This document shows positions 34,601 through 45,543 of a stretch of DNA of 64,000 nt, in pieces (the stretch's first letter is position 1; every line of letters begins with the position of its first letter). The stretch comes from Strobilurus pachycystidiatus (taxonomy: Eukaryota > Basidiomycota > Agaricomycetes > Agaricales > Physalacriaceae), in NCBI GenBank assembly GCA_019915135.1, contig JAHLMK010000026.1, forward strand, positions 58,501-122,500, in the 5' to 3' direction. Under the pieces are notes generated by a model. It searched no databases. It had not been told where the DNA came from and was given only the letters and a program-made list of their open reading frames with translations. Made by a program: the position numbers and the translations under genes.

Positions 34601-35383
34601 GCGAACAAGTATAGACGTTGCAGGGAGGCGAAGCTGTTGTTGGATGGAGCAGGGGATTGGGAGAGGGTGTTGCGCCCGTTGCTGAATTCCGACATCCGAG
34701 CCTACTCAGACGTCGGGCGCCTAAAGCTGTGGACTGGACGACGGGGAACAAACAAGGAGGTTGAAGGGGCTGAGAGCAACGGAGTGGGGGAAGGAGAGGC
34801 TGAGGGGCGCGGAAGGGAGGATGAGGGTACAATCGACTCCCTCTCTGCTGCGGTGAACGCGGATGGAGAGATGGATCTGTCTTCAGGGGAGAGGACACGG
34901 AGAGATGGTACGGGAGAGACACGGAAGGAGCTGTCGTGGATATGGGGAACGACACGCTTGAATGTCGACGACGGGACGGACCTGGACAACAAGCTGCTGA
35001 GGGTGGAGTAGAGTAAAAGCCGTGCACGCGTTCATCGGATGCGGGAGGAGGTGGCGCTGTTGAAGGAAGAGATGCGGCGTTGTCTGCAGTATCTGAAGTG
35101 GAAGTCGGAGTGGTGGGACGGGCGCGCGGGAATGAGGACCACCGCTGATTCTGCCCTGGCGGAGGGTTTAGCTGCCTATGCCAAGAAGCAAGCAGTTTTC
35201 CAACGGGATCTTATGGACAATTTCCAGCGGCTATGGTCGGTTCCTCTTGCGGAAATGCAAGCGGCAGACGTGGAGGCTACTGCGCCACAGCAGTCTGGGG
35301 TGCATGAGGAGGACCAGGACAATCACGATGATGAGAGTGATGAGGAGGAGGAGGAGGAGGATGGAGAGGTGGAGAAGAGCTAG
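31689..35383 (+). pseudogene. KDZ-type transposase with one in-frame stop (locus 2)
   Basis: Exons 31689-32339, 32388-32947, 33016-33315, 33371-34084 and 34135-35383 keep frame over 1,158 codons except for TAG at 35009-35011. It has a CxC2 cluster (CVDCQSRREK, CENCFVDDLLCATC), CPTCPHPDINLPP, IDANFRLKLQ, SYDIACQWF (Asp), PAIPKFHEPAH, the E-PERIW catalytic region, TKTNGPGARH and the EEVALLKEEMRR C-terminus. The stop falls in RVE-stop-SKSRARVHR. The intact locus-1 protein has VEW-LKSRARVGRW there, so the stop replaces a conserved Trp. The frame is open upstream to 31,533; I chose the Met at 31,689. It is more diverged from locus 1 than a recent copy would be. Inactive unless the stop is read through. 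Confidence 0.9.
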
Positions 35384-35405
35384 GGACCACATTCTAGTGG
35401 TCGGT

Positions 35406-35814
35406 TGTCATGACTTGACTGCGCCACAGACGCCTAGCCGATCGAAGGCGGCGCCTGCGCGGGCGGGAGCAACGATATCGCGCCCATTGTCGGGATCTAT
35501 CCGACGGCCGTCCGACGGTAGCACATGGTGGCGGAGCTCGGCCGACGGGAAAGCGGGATAGGGCGCGCTCCCGACCAATCACGGGCGGGATGGCGCGATG
35601 ACTCATGCGATGACTCAGGAATGAGTCAGAAGGGCGCACCCGCGCCCATCGGGCGTCGGGCGTCGGGAATTGTATAAAAGAGTCAGTAGTCAGTAGAGTA
35701 GTTCTTCAGAGAACCGTTGTCTTTTCCCCGGGATTCAATACACCACCTCTTACACCGCTCTCCAGTCGTTGCCTCGTGCGCCCTCGCTATAGACAAATAG
35801 GCCCGACGCTGACA
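35406..35814. mobile_element. solo LTR, 409 bp
   Basis: Begins TGTCA and ends TGACA, flanked by TCGGT (35401-35405) and TTGGT (35815-35819). This is a 5-bp target duplication with one C/T change. A TATAAAAG box at ~35,671 fits plus-strand orientation. Unrelated to the 1,092-bp LTR family. It inserted 22 bp after the KDZ stop codon. Confidence 0.75.
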
Positions 35815-35930
35815 TTGGTCTATCCCTTGACGGGAGTTCGCAGTACCAACTCAAGGATAAATAGCGATAAAATACCCTCTATACATCTATAAATCTATCA
35901 AAACTGTCCGCACAAAACACAGCCCAAAGA

Positions 35931-37397
35931 ATGACACCGCGAGGCGCGTTAGAACCGCCGCAAGAGCAGACGAACGACCCGGGGGGAGGACCAGGTGGAA
36001 AGAATGGACCGGGGGTGATGGCAAGGATTGAGACGCAGAGGCAGGTGCTGATGGAGTCGGGACTACTCGGGAAGGACGCGAAGAAGGGAACGGGGCCGGG
36101 AGACGGAAGGAGAATGGCAGTGGAAGCGCTCCGAGAACTGGCCTGTGGCGACAAGTCACCAATCATACCCAAGGCGACGCGTACGAAGATAATGCCGGCC
36201 ATACTCGCCGTCATCACGCTCTTAGAGCTGGAAGTCGCCACCGGGAACGAAGGAGACGCACTCAAACTGAACGCGACGGCGCTACTGCTGGAGGACCAAT
36301 ACCGGCAGATGCAAGAACTGGTGAACTCGATGACGGCAAACTTAGCGACACAGGAGGAGACGACAGACAGATTCCAGTCGCAGGTGAAAGAGAGCAGAGA
36401 GGTCACGGAGAGTTTGAAGAAGACAGCGGGGGCACCGGCGCCCACATACGCCAACGTCGCCGCCCACCACTATACCTCAAACAACGCGGCCACCGACGAC
36501 ACCACATTCCAGTTCCAGACTCAGCCTCAGACTCAGCCTCATCTCTCGCAGCGCACATCCCAGCTCCCATCCCAGCACGCGGACGCCATAGCCAGAGGCA
36601 ATACGGCGGAACGCCGCTTCATCATTAAACCAATCTCAACGGATACCACACCCAGCATACTAGAGCAACCAGAGAAGGATGTCGCACTCGAAACCACCGA
36701 GCTCATAGCCGAGGCCATGATGCTCAACGCCCCCATCGCCAACTTCGGCTTTCAGGCAAGAGAGACGCGAGTCGTTGCGGCGAGGAAGCTGGCGTCAGGC
36801 GCCATGAGCATACTGGTGAACCCGCCAGAGGTAGCAAACACCCTACGCAACAACGAAGCCACACACAACCTCAAGGAGGCCTTCAAAAAACACGGCTGCA
36901 CCATCCAACTCTCATCCTTCCCCGTCGTCGCCCAATTCGTACCACTCTCAGCAGACCCAGATGACCCCGAGACGCGATGCAGCATCGAAGCAGACAGCGG
37001 CCTTATTACAGGAGCTATTGTATTGCTTCGATGGCTCAAAGCTATTGACAGGAGGAAAGACAACCAGAGGTTTGGGCATATGATGGTTGGGCTAGCGACG
37101 AGAGCAGAGACAAACACGACCATCAAGACGGGACTGATCATTGAAGAAAAGGTGATATCGGTCAGGCGCGACAGGAAGGAAGTGCAACGGTGTCTGTCGT
37201 GCCATCAGATGCCAAGGACTCATGACGCCAGGAGCTGCCAGCACACCTCGACCTGTGGACAATGCACAAGCGAAGGACACAGGACGGATCGATGCACCAT
37301 CATCAATAGCGAACACGAGAAGTTCTTCTGCGCGACATGTAAGACGAAGGGGCACGGCGCCGCGGAGAGAGTATGCCCAGCCTTTATAAAAAGCTAA
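35931..37397 (+). CDS. LINE ORF1 protein with C-terminal zinc knuckles
   Basis: A single 488-codon frame. Residues ~1-60 are Gly/Pro-rich, ~65-140 are helical with a coiled-coil-like stretch (LEDQYRQMQELVNSMTANL), and ~180-230 are Gln/Thr-rich. The C-terminal ~90 residues hold paired Cys/His motifs (CLSCHQMPRTHDARSC, CGQCTSEGHRTDRC, CATCKTKGHGAAERVC), typical of nucleic-acid-binding LINE ORF1 proteins. It is open throughout, unlike ORF2. Confidence 0.82.
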   Translation: MTPRGALEPPQEQTNDPGGGPGGKNGPGVMARIETQRQVLMESGLLGKDAKKGTGPGDGRRMAVEALRELACGDKSPIIPKATRTKIMPAILAVITLLELEVATGNEGDALKLNATALLLEDQYRQMQELVNSMTANLATQEETTDRFQSQVKESREVTESLKKTAGAPAPTYANVAAHHYTSNNAATDDTTFQFQTQPQTQPHLSQRTSQLPSQHADAIARGNTAERRFIIKPISTDTTPSILEQPEKDVALETTELIAEAMMLNAPIANFGFQARETRVVAARKLASGAMSILVNPPEVANTLRNNEATHNLKEAFKKHGCTIQLSSFPVVAQFVPLSADPDDPETRCSIEADSGLITGAIVLLRWLKAIDRRKDNQRFGHMMVGLATRAETNTTIKTGLIIEEKVISVRRDRKEVQRCLSCHQMPRTHDARSCQHTSTCGQCTSEGHRTDRCTIINSEHEKFFCATCKTKGHGAAERVCPAFIKS

Positions 37398-37723
37398 CGA
37401 GGACCTTAACAGGAGAAATACCGACAACCAGTACCGCTACTACCCCACCGATGACCCGTCTACATGGGAGACCGCAGAGCTGACCTTTGCAGAGCTGGAC
37501 AAGATGTTCAATAGGGGAGATCAATCAACGGCGTTCACAACTTACAAGCCGATGACTGCCAACCTAGAGGACTTAGCACGACAGCCCCGGTCCCAGACTC
37601 GACAACGCTCGACACCGCGAGAAAGCCAACAATCCTCGCAGACCGAGTCGCAGGCGCGACCCTCACAAGCTGCCCGAGCAAGGTCGCAATCCCAGAGAAG
37701 CATGACACAAGGACGACTCAATT

Positions 37724-39796
37724 TTGGGTTCCGTTCGAGGAGCTCATCTGTTGCGAGTCATAGAACAAATCCGCGGACGCCCAACTCTTGATGCTACACA
37801 AATTACACCGCGACGACGATCTGGTCCTAATCCAAGAACTCTGTTTCAACTTCCTAGGCAATACCTCGGCCACTCCGCACTGGCACATCATCTACCCCCC
37901 GGATCACCAAAAGAGGGACGACAAAGGGCGGACGCAATCCATTATATTGGTAAACAAGCGTCTTTCAACAGACAGATGGATCAACATACCATTGCTGTCT
38001 CCGGACGTGTCAGCGATACTGCTGCAGTGCGACGACATGAACCTAGTGGTGGTCAACGTGTACAACGCTTGCGAAAGCAACGCGGCGATTCAACTCGTCG
38101 ACAATTTCAATTTTGGGGAACATATTCCGAAACGCGCTGGCCGCGACATTGACACTCACTTTCTATGAGCACCGATGGCGATGACATCTGGGCAAAGTGC
38201 AGCTATATAACGCAGCCACCGACCGATGGAGCCAGGACACGGATACCTAACCTTACGGTGAAAGTAGACGATGTACGAATAGATGCGAAAACGAACGCCG
38301 AAAAAGCGAACGTACTCAAATCTCAATTTTTTCTACTCGAGTCGAACTTCGAGACAACACCACCACCTGAGGGCTACCCACCCCCGGCGTGAACTTTCAT
38401 ACGGCCAACGGACAGTCAGATTGAACAGGTCTTCAAGAAAATGAAATGAGGGAAGGCTACTATGCCAGGTACAGTGCCCAACAATGTGTTGCACTTATGC
38501 GCAGGACAATTAGCGCCTTTCATCGGACCCATATACCGAGCGACCTTTGCGCTGGGAACATACCCAGAAGAGATGGCGCGATCAACGACGATTATCTTCA
38601 GGAAACCGGGCAAGCCTGACTACAGCGATCCGGGGGCATGGCGGCCAATAGTCCTATTGGACGGTTGGGGGCGAGGCTTGAACGCAGTGGTCAATGACAT
38701 GGCACTGGCACAATGCGAGCTGAAGGGACTGATTCCAAAGTTGCACTTTGGAGGACGACCGGGACAATGCACTACGGACTCCCTGCAGGTGATGGTATCT
38801 ATGATCAAGGAGTCATGGAGAGCAAAGGACGTGATGTCGGTCCTCTTTCTAGATGTGAAAGCGGCTTACCCATCAGCAAACGTGGGGGTAGTGGTGCATG
38901 AGCTGAGGATGGCGGGCATACCCAAGGAGTTGACGGCGTAGCTGGAACGCAGACTGGCAGCAAGAGAGACAAACCTGGTCTTCGACGATTACTCATCCCC
39001 CCCTTTCAAGGTAGACAACGGATTAGACCAAGGCGACCCATTCGCGCAGCTATTATACATCCTGTACAATGCCAGTCTACTCAGGCTACTCGCGGAAAGA
39101 AGAGTCCCAAGCTTCGGATACATCGACGATATAGCGGCGGCGGCGGCAAGGGCGAGAAAGTTCGACGGCGAGGGGGGCACACATGAGAGGCTAAAGGAAG
39201 TGATGGAAGGAGAAGGCGGGGTCCTAGAGTGGGCGAGGAAGAGGGGCAGTGTCTTCGGAATACCCAAGTGGCAACTGGTGAATTTCACGCCGCGGCTGCG
39301 GAACGCGCCCAACCCGAAGAAGCCAGGTTGTACGGTACGGATACCCAATATTGGCGAGGACATCGAAATCGAGGGAAGGCGAATAGAGGCAAGGACAGAG
39401 GGAACATTTCTAGGGCTGGTGCTAGATTTGGGATTAAGGTGGAAGAAGCAGGGGGCGATGGCAGTGAAGAAGGGCGACAATTTTGTGGCGAAGATGAGGA
39501 GGATTGCGAAGGTGGCAAAGGGTGTCCACCAGCGGTTCATGCGAAGGGCATATCTGGCCATTGGGATCCCCAGGATGCTCTATGGAGCGGACGTGTTCCT
39601 CACCCCCACGAGGGTCACAGCAAAAACGAGGAAGGACGGACGCAGCTTGAACCCCATCATCCGACAACTGGAGACAATCCACCAAAAAGCCGAGATCACC
39701 ATTATGGGAGCGATGAAGACTACGGCCGGAGACACTCTCAATGTCCATGCGAACATGCTGCCGATGGATCTGATTGTCGACAAACACCTACACCGG
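37724..39796 (+). pseudogene. LINE ORF2, endonuclease and reverse transcriptase part, broken
   Basis: The endonuclease fragment (~37,788-38,110) has LVLIQELCFNFLGNT, SIILVNKRLSTD and VVVNVYNAC, then jumps to the pre-RT region (IPNLTVKVDD), so the second half of the endonuclease is deleted. Stops interrupt at ~38,391 and near 38,447. RT sequence runs from 38,462 (YRATFALGTYPEEMARS, FRKPGKPDYSDPGAWRPI, VLFLDVKAAYPSANV) through a TAG at 38939-38941 to SFGYIDDIAAA, the RT active-site YxDD. It reads on to MLPMDLIVDKHLHR, where the 1.8-kb insertion cuts it. Confidence 0.82.
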
Positions 39797-41627
39797 TGAT
39801 GTGCACGTTATTTTAGAGGCGTAGAATCACACCTAACAAACAACACAACTCTTAATACTCTGAATGAGAGTAAGATTTCTGCGGTTTTGGAATATTGGGT
39901 TTTTGCAATAGAAAATTGAGTTTGATTTACTACAACACTACACTTGAAAAACAAGGTTCTTGCGTAACAGAAACGTAGGTGTGCACAAAGTGCGAGTTTG
40001 AAGGGGGTGGTAGGGATTTTGACCGATTGACAAATCGTCTGGTTTTTCAGGGAACAACACACAAGCCTCTGACTGAACTTAAACTATGTGACTTTCACAA
40101 TCCTCGCGCTGGAGGGGTTGTATCAAGAACACGATAATCTATTGCCACACTTGGTATGTTTCTTATAACCTTGGTAGGAGCTTATTCTTTGAGTTTTAGT
40201 GTTTGCATGGATTTTAGACCAAATTGTGCTCGAATTGCACTTGAACTCGCAAGAGGTTATGCTGGTTAACACTTTTCGCGACTGAACGGTCCTCTCTAGG
40301 GAAAGGCTGGCTCAGACTGCAAAGTCTCTGTAGTGTCTCTAGGGAGATACTATGCTCAGAAACACCGCCTCTAGTACGTTGAATTCAAGGAACTTTGCTC
40401 TTCGATTAAGTTCACTTTTGTTCTGAACCCTTGCTCTTAGTGCGTTAGGTTCGTTCTTTGGTTCTTAGGTTTGACTCAAATTCGAGTTTCTTTGGGTGCG
40501 TGCAAATCGAATTCAATTTTATACAGAGTTAGAATACTACAGTAGAGCTTTGTGGGCTCGTGGCTGCGGGTCACTAAACTAAACTACTATACTGTATCGA
40601 CACTTCTTTTATACAAACTGGTCCCTACTGTACACTAATCTTAACTTACTAACTAATAGCCACTTGGAGTTAATTTCCACGCTGTAGACACTAGTCTAAG
40701 TGCTTCCATTTCCTTATTATGCCAGTTTATTCATGACAAACCCTCTAGAGTTGATCCACGTTGACTAATTTCAAGCTCGGATTGCAACATCCTTGCGTGC
40801 TTTTGGTCGAATCTATCACATGGGGTTCATCTTCTCTTGGCTCTTAATTGTTCTGAATGCTTCTCTGCGACTCGGATTCTTCAGATTGCGTCACCAATTC
40901 AGTCTCGATTATCTGATTGAGTTCTAGAGCTTCATTTTGCTTAAGAATCCACTCTAAGATCCATGATAGATCGTTGACTTGTTGTTCGCAATCTGTCTGC
41001 TTGTTCCAATCTCTACTGATTTCAGGTCAGATTTAATCACCTGAGATCTGAAGAAGCTTGGCTTCTTGATTCTTAACGCTCTTGGCATACTGCGGATTAT
41101 TCATGAAGAACACTTGATCATCTTTATCTTTATTGGCTTCTTCGAATAGCTCGGCTGTTACTCGATTTGGTGCTATCGTGGGTTCTAGACTTAGAATTCC
41201 AAGGGGATAGTTGTATCTTGTGATAGCATTACTGGGCTTTCATCCCCATTTATGCTGACCTAGACCATTCTGTAGCTTAACCCCATTCTATTTATCGTCA
41301 GGAAGTGAGCTAATTGAACTCTAGTTGTCTATGAACAATACTGACAAAGTCAAGTCCAAATTACTTGGAACTCGAGTCTGTTTCTTAGAGGAGTCTTCTT
41401 TAAGAATGCGTACGTGATGTTGACTTGATAAATCAAGTGGGCACTTTGGATGGTTATATTCGAAGATAAATTTCTCCTGGAGGCTCATTCTTGCCCCAAT
41501 GAGGTCTCCGTATTATCACTGGCAATCTTATGGTCTCTCGTTAAATGTATCGTGCATTTTGGCTTCGAGTCTTATCTAGAAATTGCAAAATTCTCAGTTT
41601 CTAGGCTCAGGCGCGCATAAAGCGTGT
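39797..41627. mobile_element. 1.8-kb insertion in LINE ORF2, CACCGG direct repeats at both ends
   Basis: The LINE reads ...KHLHR up to 39,796 and resumes with R-AAIRYACLLG at 41,628, so the interval is an insertion. CACCGG lies at both borders (39791-39796, 41628-41633), a 5-6 bp target duplication. The inside is AT-richer, with no intact frame. Parts resemble 26,780-27,785, so it is probably a decayed LTR-type or non-autonomous element. Family not established. Confidence 0.7.
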
Positions 41628-43023
41628 CACCGGGCAGCTATTCGATATGCTTGCTTACTAGGATCACATCCACTGGCGACGAGAGTCAGGCGCGCAGGAC
41701 CAACCCCAATGATAAAACGACATTGCGCACCAATCAACTGGCTCATGCATATGTATAGGATTAGGCCCGACAGGATGGAGAAGATAAAAACGGTACGATA
41801 GCCCAGTCATTGGAAGTCAAGGGTAAACATGATTGAGACCAACAACGACGGAGTGAAGGCGATAAAAATGGACGACGAGGACAATGGGATGAGAGTGTAC
41901 ACGGACGGTTCAGGTTTTGAGGGAGGGATTGGAGCAGCGGCGGTGCTATTTGTAGTGATCAGGAGATAGAGGCAAGGAGAGTGCACCTTGGACCAGACCG
42001 ACATCACGAGGTGTACGAGGGCGAGTGCGCTGGAATGGTAGTGGGAGTGAGAATGCTCAGAGACCAGGCGAGGGTAACAAAGGCGACGATAGTCATTGAC
42101 AGTCAACCGGCACTACAGGCGACGCAGCTACAAAAACCGGCACCATCTCACTACCTACTTGACGCCCTACACGACGAGGTGGCCGAGCTGAGACGGAAGC
42201 ACCCAGGGCACACCTGGCCATCCGATGGATCCCAGGACACGCTGGGGTGACGGGCAACGAGGCGGCAGACCGAGAAGCGAAACTGGCAGCGAGCTCAGCA
42301 AAGAACACGATGACGAAGCAAAAACTACCTTGACTCTTCCACACCACACTCCCAATCTCATCATCAGCGGTACGCCAAACCCACCTCGCGCGCCTACACA
42401 AGAAGCACAACGCCAGATGGCGCAAATCACACCGGTTCATGAAGCTAAAAGGACTAGCTGGGGGTACGACGAAGGAAATGGGCAAGAAGTACGCGAAGAT
42501 GACGGTGTCTTTCTCACGCAAAGTCACATCCATCCTGACGCAGCTCCGCACCAACCACGCTCCGCTCAACCACCATCTACATAACATCAACATCGCCAAA
42601 TTGCCGGCCTGTCCAAACTGCGCATACCACCGAGAGACAGCCCGCCACTTTCTCTACTACTGCCCAGCATATGCCAACCAACAAGTTTGCCTCAGACAAG
42701 CAACAAAGTCCGGTCGCGAAAACCCTAGCGAAGCCAACCTCCTCAACAACCCGAAATATATCCCACATCTCATCCAATACGTGGCTGACACCAGACGTTT
42801 CGTCGAGACCATTGGAGAAGTCGTACCTCCGAGCCCTCCAAAGGAGAGCACACGTCGCCGCCACCGAGACTATACGTCCAGAGCCAATTACCGAACGTTG
42901 CCTCCACGCACAGGATGGGGCTTTGAAAACCTCTTTAATGTACAGATGGCAGAAATACGCGCACGTGCCGCAGCAGAAGCGCGCCAGGCAGACGCAGCCC
43001 CCCACCACAATGCACCATTTTAG
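41628..43023 (+). pseudogene. LINE ORF2, RNase H and terminal Cys/His part, broken
   Basis: Continues ORF2 after the insertion: AAIRYACLLGSHPLATRVRRA and RPDRMEKIKTV, then an RNase H domain spread over two frames. Its parts are VYTDGSGFEGGIGAAAVLF (Asp), EVYEGECAGM (Glu), VIDSQPALQA (Asp) and WIPGHAGVTGNEAADREAK (His/Asp). A C-terminal CPNCAYHRETARHFLYYC knuckle follows at ~42,607. Stops and shifts at ~41,800, 41,965 and 42,235 break the frame. Confidence 0.8.
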
Positions 43024-43204
43024 GCCAGGAGCCTATGACCCCAGTGGGTCGATACGAGCATCATCTGCCTAACGGCGTGCTTGAGTCTCAATTTAGCCAT
43101 CAGAAGACTAGATAGATTACACAACGGACACTTTACGCTATATTTGAGTACTAAAAAGTCTTACATATGTTGTAGCACATTGTTATATCATTCAGCTTGT
43201 TAAT

Positions 43205-43616
43205 GTGAAACTATCAGATTTGAACAGAGATGACGGTCTAGAAAAAGAACAAGAGATCACCGTTACTCAGCTATCAATGAGTCATGATCCTCCCTTAATA
43301 GAAAAAAATCTGGGGGATGTACATGCATTGCATACGGTGCAAGATCAGCAACAAAATGAACTAGTATGTATAAGTTTTGTTTTAATACATGGTCTCATAA
43401 AATAAGTAGAAGAATGTGGATGTTCACTCAAAATGTGAAGAAATAGACGCAAACAAAGAGATTCATAACTTAAGTGAAGATGACATAGTCCTCAACTTAG
43501 TATGTTATTCAACACTATTAAGATGTGCTATTAATTATTTACAGAAAGCTGAACTAAAAGGAGCCATAGCTGTAAAACCTAGACAAAAGAAAACCGTTGC
43601 AACGGATGGAAATTAA
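43205..43616 (+). CDS. short AT-rich hypothetical gene, two exons
   Basis: A frame from 43,205 appears to splice from ~43,362 (GTATGT donor) to ~43,411 (GTAG acceptor) and end at 43,616, ~120 aa. The sequence is acidic and Lys-rich (LEKEQEITVTQL, EEIDANKEIHNLSEDD) and ends KPRQKKTVATDGN. Base composition is markedly more AT-rich than the flanking LINE and the GC-rich stretch after it, which may point to a different origin. No family recognised; it could be non-coding. Confidence 0.35.
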
Positions 43617-44356
43617 GGAAAGCGGCTCGTTACAACGGGGGCTTACCTAAGGTGCCCACCTGCCCCGCGTGGTCCGTTCAGCTTGGGTCCACGTGGCTGG
43701 GCGCCCTTTCCGCGCGCGCGCCCAGCTCGCCCCAAAACGGCTTGATTCTGTGCCTACCGCGCTCCTTGCCGTTGGGCCGATGGATTGGGGGGGATCAATG
43801 GCATCGGCACTCCGGCACACACTATGCGCCACCCCGCCCCGCTCCCGCTACTGGCTTGCTGCCTGGATCCGCTCCCGCTAGGCCTGCACTTGACTATACC
43901 CGTAATATGTGACGTGTTGTAGCATGCATTTATATTCTCAATCTATACAAATCTTCCCCTTCCCCTTCCTGTACCTTCCATAAATCCCGCCACGGTAACG
44001 TTCCCTGAATGGGTCTAGGTCCAATACCAGACTCTCTGAGTTGTAGTGACGCTCTCCTGCTTGATGCACTAGCACGTCTGCATCAGCTCCGCAGGCAACC
44101 GTCTACTTCCCGGGGAGGAGCTATCAAACAAACTGCCCAAGTCAGTATCGGTCCGACATTCCCGATCACGTGGAGGTCAACTTAGCGAAATCGACGCTGA
44201 CACCCGACGAACTTGCCAATGATCATCCATATTCAGACGTTTCTTAATGTGGGAAAAATCAACGACGAGATGCATTGCATGTAAATACTGAGTACATGCA
44301 AGACACGTCGTCACATACCCAATCAATCAGAAACGTACGTACTAGATGCCGTTATC
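43617..44356. other. no supported gene
   Basis: A very GC-rich stretch (43,620-43,890, runs of CGCGCG) is followed by ordinary sequence. Open frames in both directions look like composition effects. Nothing else recognised. Confidence 0.4.
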
Positions 44357-45543
44357 CTATTCGCTACCTTGACTCTTGACCGCCATCAAGACACCTTTCA
44401 TAACCCACACTACGTCTATGAGCGCTTTCATGAGTCCATCCTCCCTGCCTGGCGACGCCTCCAACCACCACGACAACGTCGCGACAACCGACAGAAGTCC
44501 ATTTTGGCCCGGTATCTCCAAGCAGCCCCACCCTTTACCATAGCCCTGTCTGACCCAATTGCCGTCACCGCCCTTCCTTCGCCAAGCGGGTTGCATGCTA
44601 TCCCACCATAGCCACCACGCCGTCGAAAAGCTCGCCACATTACGTATAGTTAGGCGTGCGCCACACGTTTGTCCCTGGCCCAACCACTTTGACAAATCTG
44701 CCGGACGATACTTCAAGGTAAGGCCCTTCCGCCCTCCTATGTTGACGTTATGCTTACGCTCAATGTCGATTAGACATGAGCACGAATGTCGGATATTTTC
44801 AGATATTTCAATTATATTCGTATCCGACATCCGAAGATATTCGGATGTCGGATGTCGGATACCTCTCGGATGTCGGATGCCTCTCGGATGTCGGATGTCC
44901 ACTTTCTGAGCAGACATCCGAGACATGATAGTGTGGGCTGTAGTATATGAGTGTTCTGTGTTAGCTATGTGACTCTAATTGACATTTACACACAGTGTAA
45001 TACCATAACTTCATAGTAGGTATGGTTTCAGGCTGCTCTTGATGCAATATTATGCCAATACTCATGGATATTCAGATATATTCGAATATATTCGGATGAA
45101 TATTCACAAATATTCGGATATTGGACAATTATCTCGGATGCAATGTCGGATATCCATCCGAATACGAATATCTGGGTTTGAGGTGCACATATTCGTGGTT
45201 CGGATGTCGGATACATCCGAATAGACACTCGTGATCATGTCTAGTGAGTCTTATCCGTCTCATCATCTTCGGGCAGCGGCACTGAACAATGATATCAGAG
45301 CTCAAAGAACATCTTGAGAGACGGCGACGAACCATCGGACACGAGTTCCTGAAGGGGTGTGGGCTTTTTGGCGCGCTTTTTTGTCTCCTTGGAGTTAACA
45401 TGCGCTTGACCTGATGTCGAGGTAGGTGCTGATATGGGCAACATGTTTGACGGAGCAGTAGGGGCGCCTGCAGGCGTAGCCGTGGCCGGAGGCAGCAAGT
45501 GCCCCGAAACTCCGACTTGGCCAGTCGAGGATGCCGCCGCCAT
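44357..45543 (-). pseudogene. broken second copy of the Trp-rich-domain gene, interrupted by a MITE
   Basis: The minus-strand segment 44,717-44,357 encodes KYRPADLSKWLGQ, WWDSMQPAWRR, IPGQNGLLSVVATLSWW and ALIDVVWVM. This lines up with the C-terminal domain of the gene at 1,087-4,115 (KWWSTIQPSWR, GINGYYSVVACLAWW, AVQDATWV). A 473-bp MITE (44,771-45,243) lies just upstream. Beyond it, a minus-strand frame at 45,543-45,295 (KKRAKKPTPLQEL) may be its N-terminal exon, though that link is only inferred. Most of the expected middle is missing. Confidence 0.5.
44771..45243. mobile_element. 473-bp MITE with hAT-like ends and ATTCGGAT-type internal repeats
   Basis: Left end TAGACATGAGCACGAATGTC and right end (reverse complement) TAGACATGATCACGAGTGTC form a 20-bp inverted repeat with two mismatches. 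The inside is full of short GGATGTCGGAT and GATATTCG motifs. The ends resemble those of the element at 55,566-63,620 (TAGACTTGACCACGAAT), so it may be moved by that transposase. No matching 8-bp target duplication (ATGTCGAT versus GTGAGTCT). Confidence 0.7.

Larger units (their letters stand above)
35815..43080 (+). mobile_element. non-LTR retrotransposon (LINE) with ORF1 and EN-RT-RNH ORF2, decayed
   Basis: ORF1 (35,931-37,397) is followed by a broken ORF2 running to ~43,023. ORF2 parts appear in the usual order: endonuclease fragment, reverse transcriptase, RNase H, terminal Cys/His knuckle. A 1.8-kb insertion (39,797-41,627) splits it. Domain order fits Tad1-like LINEs of fungi. No clear poly-A or target duplication was found, so both ends are approximate. 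Confidence 0.8.

Noticed and set aside
43620..43912. GC-rich open frames on both strands
   Set aside because: Translations are Pro/Arg/Ala-rich in several frames at once, without motif or intron structure.
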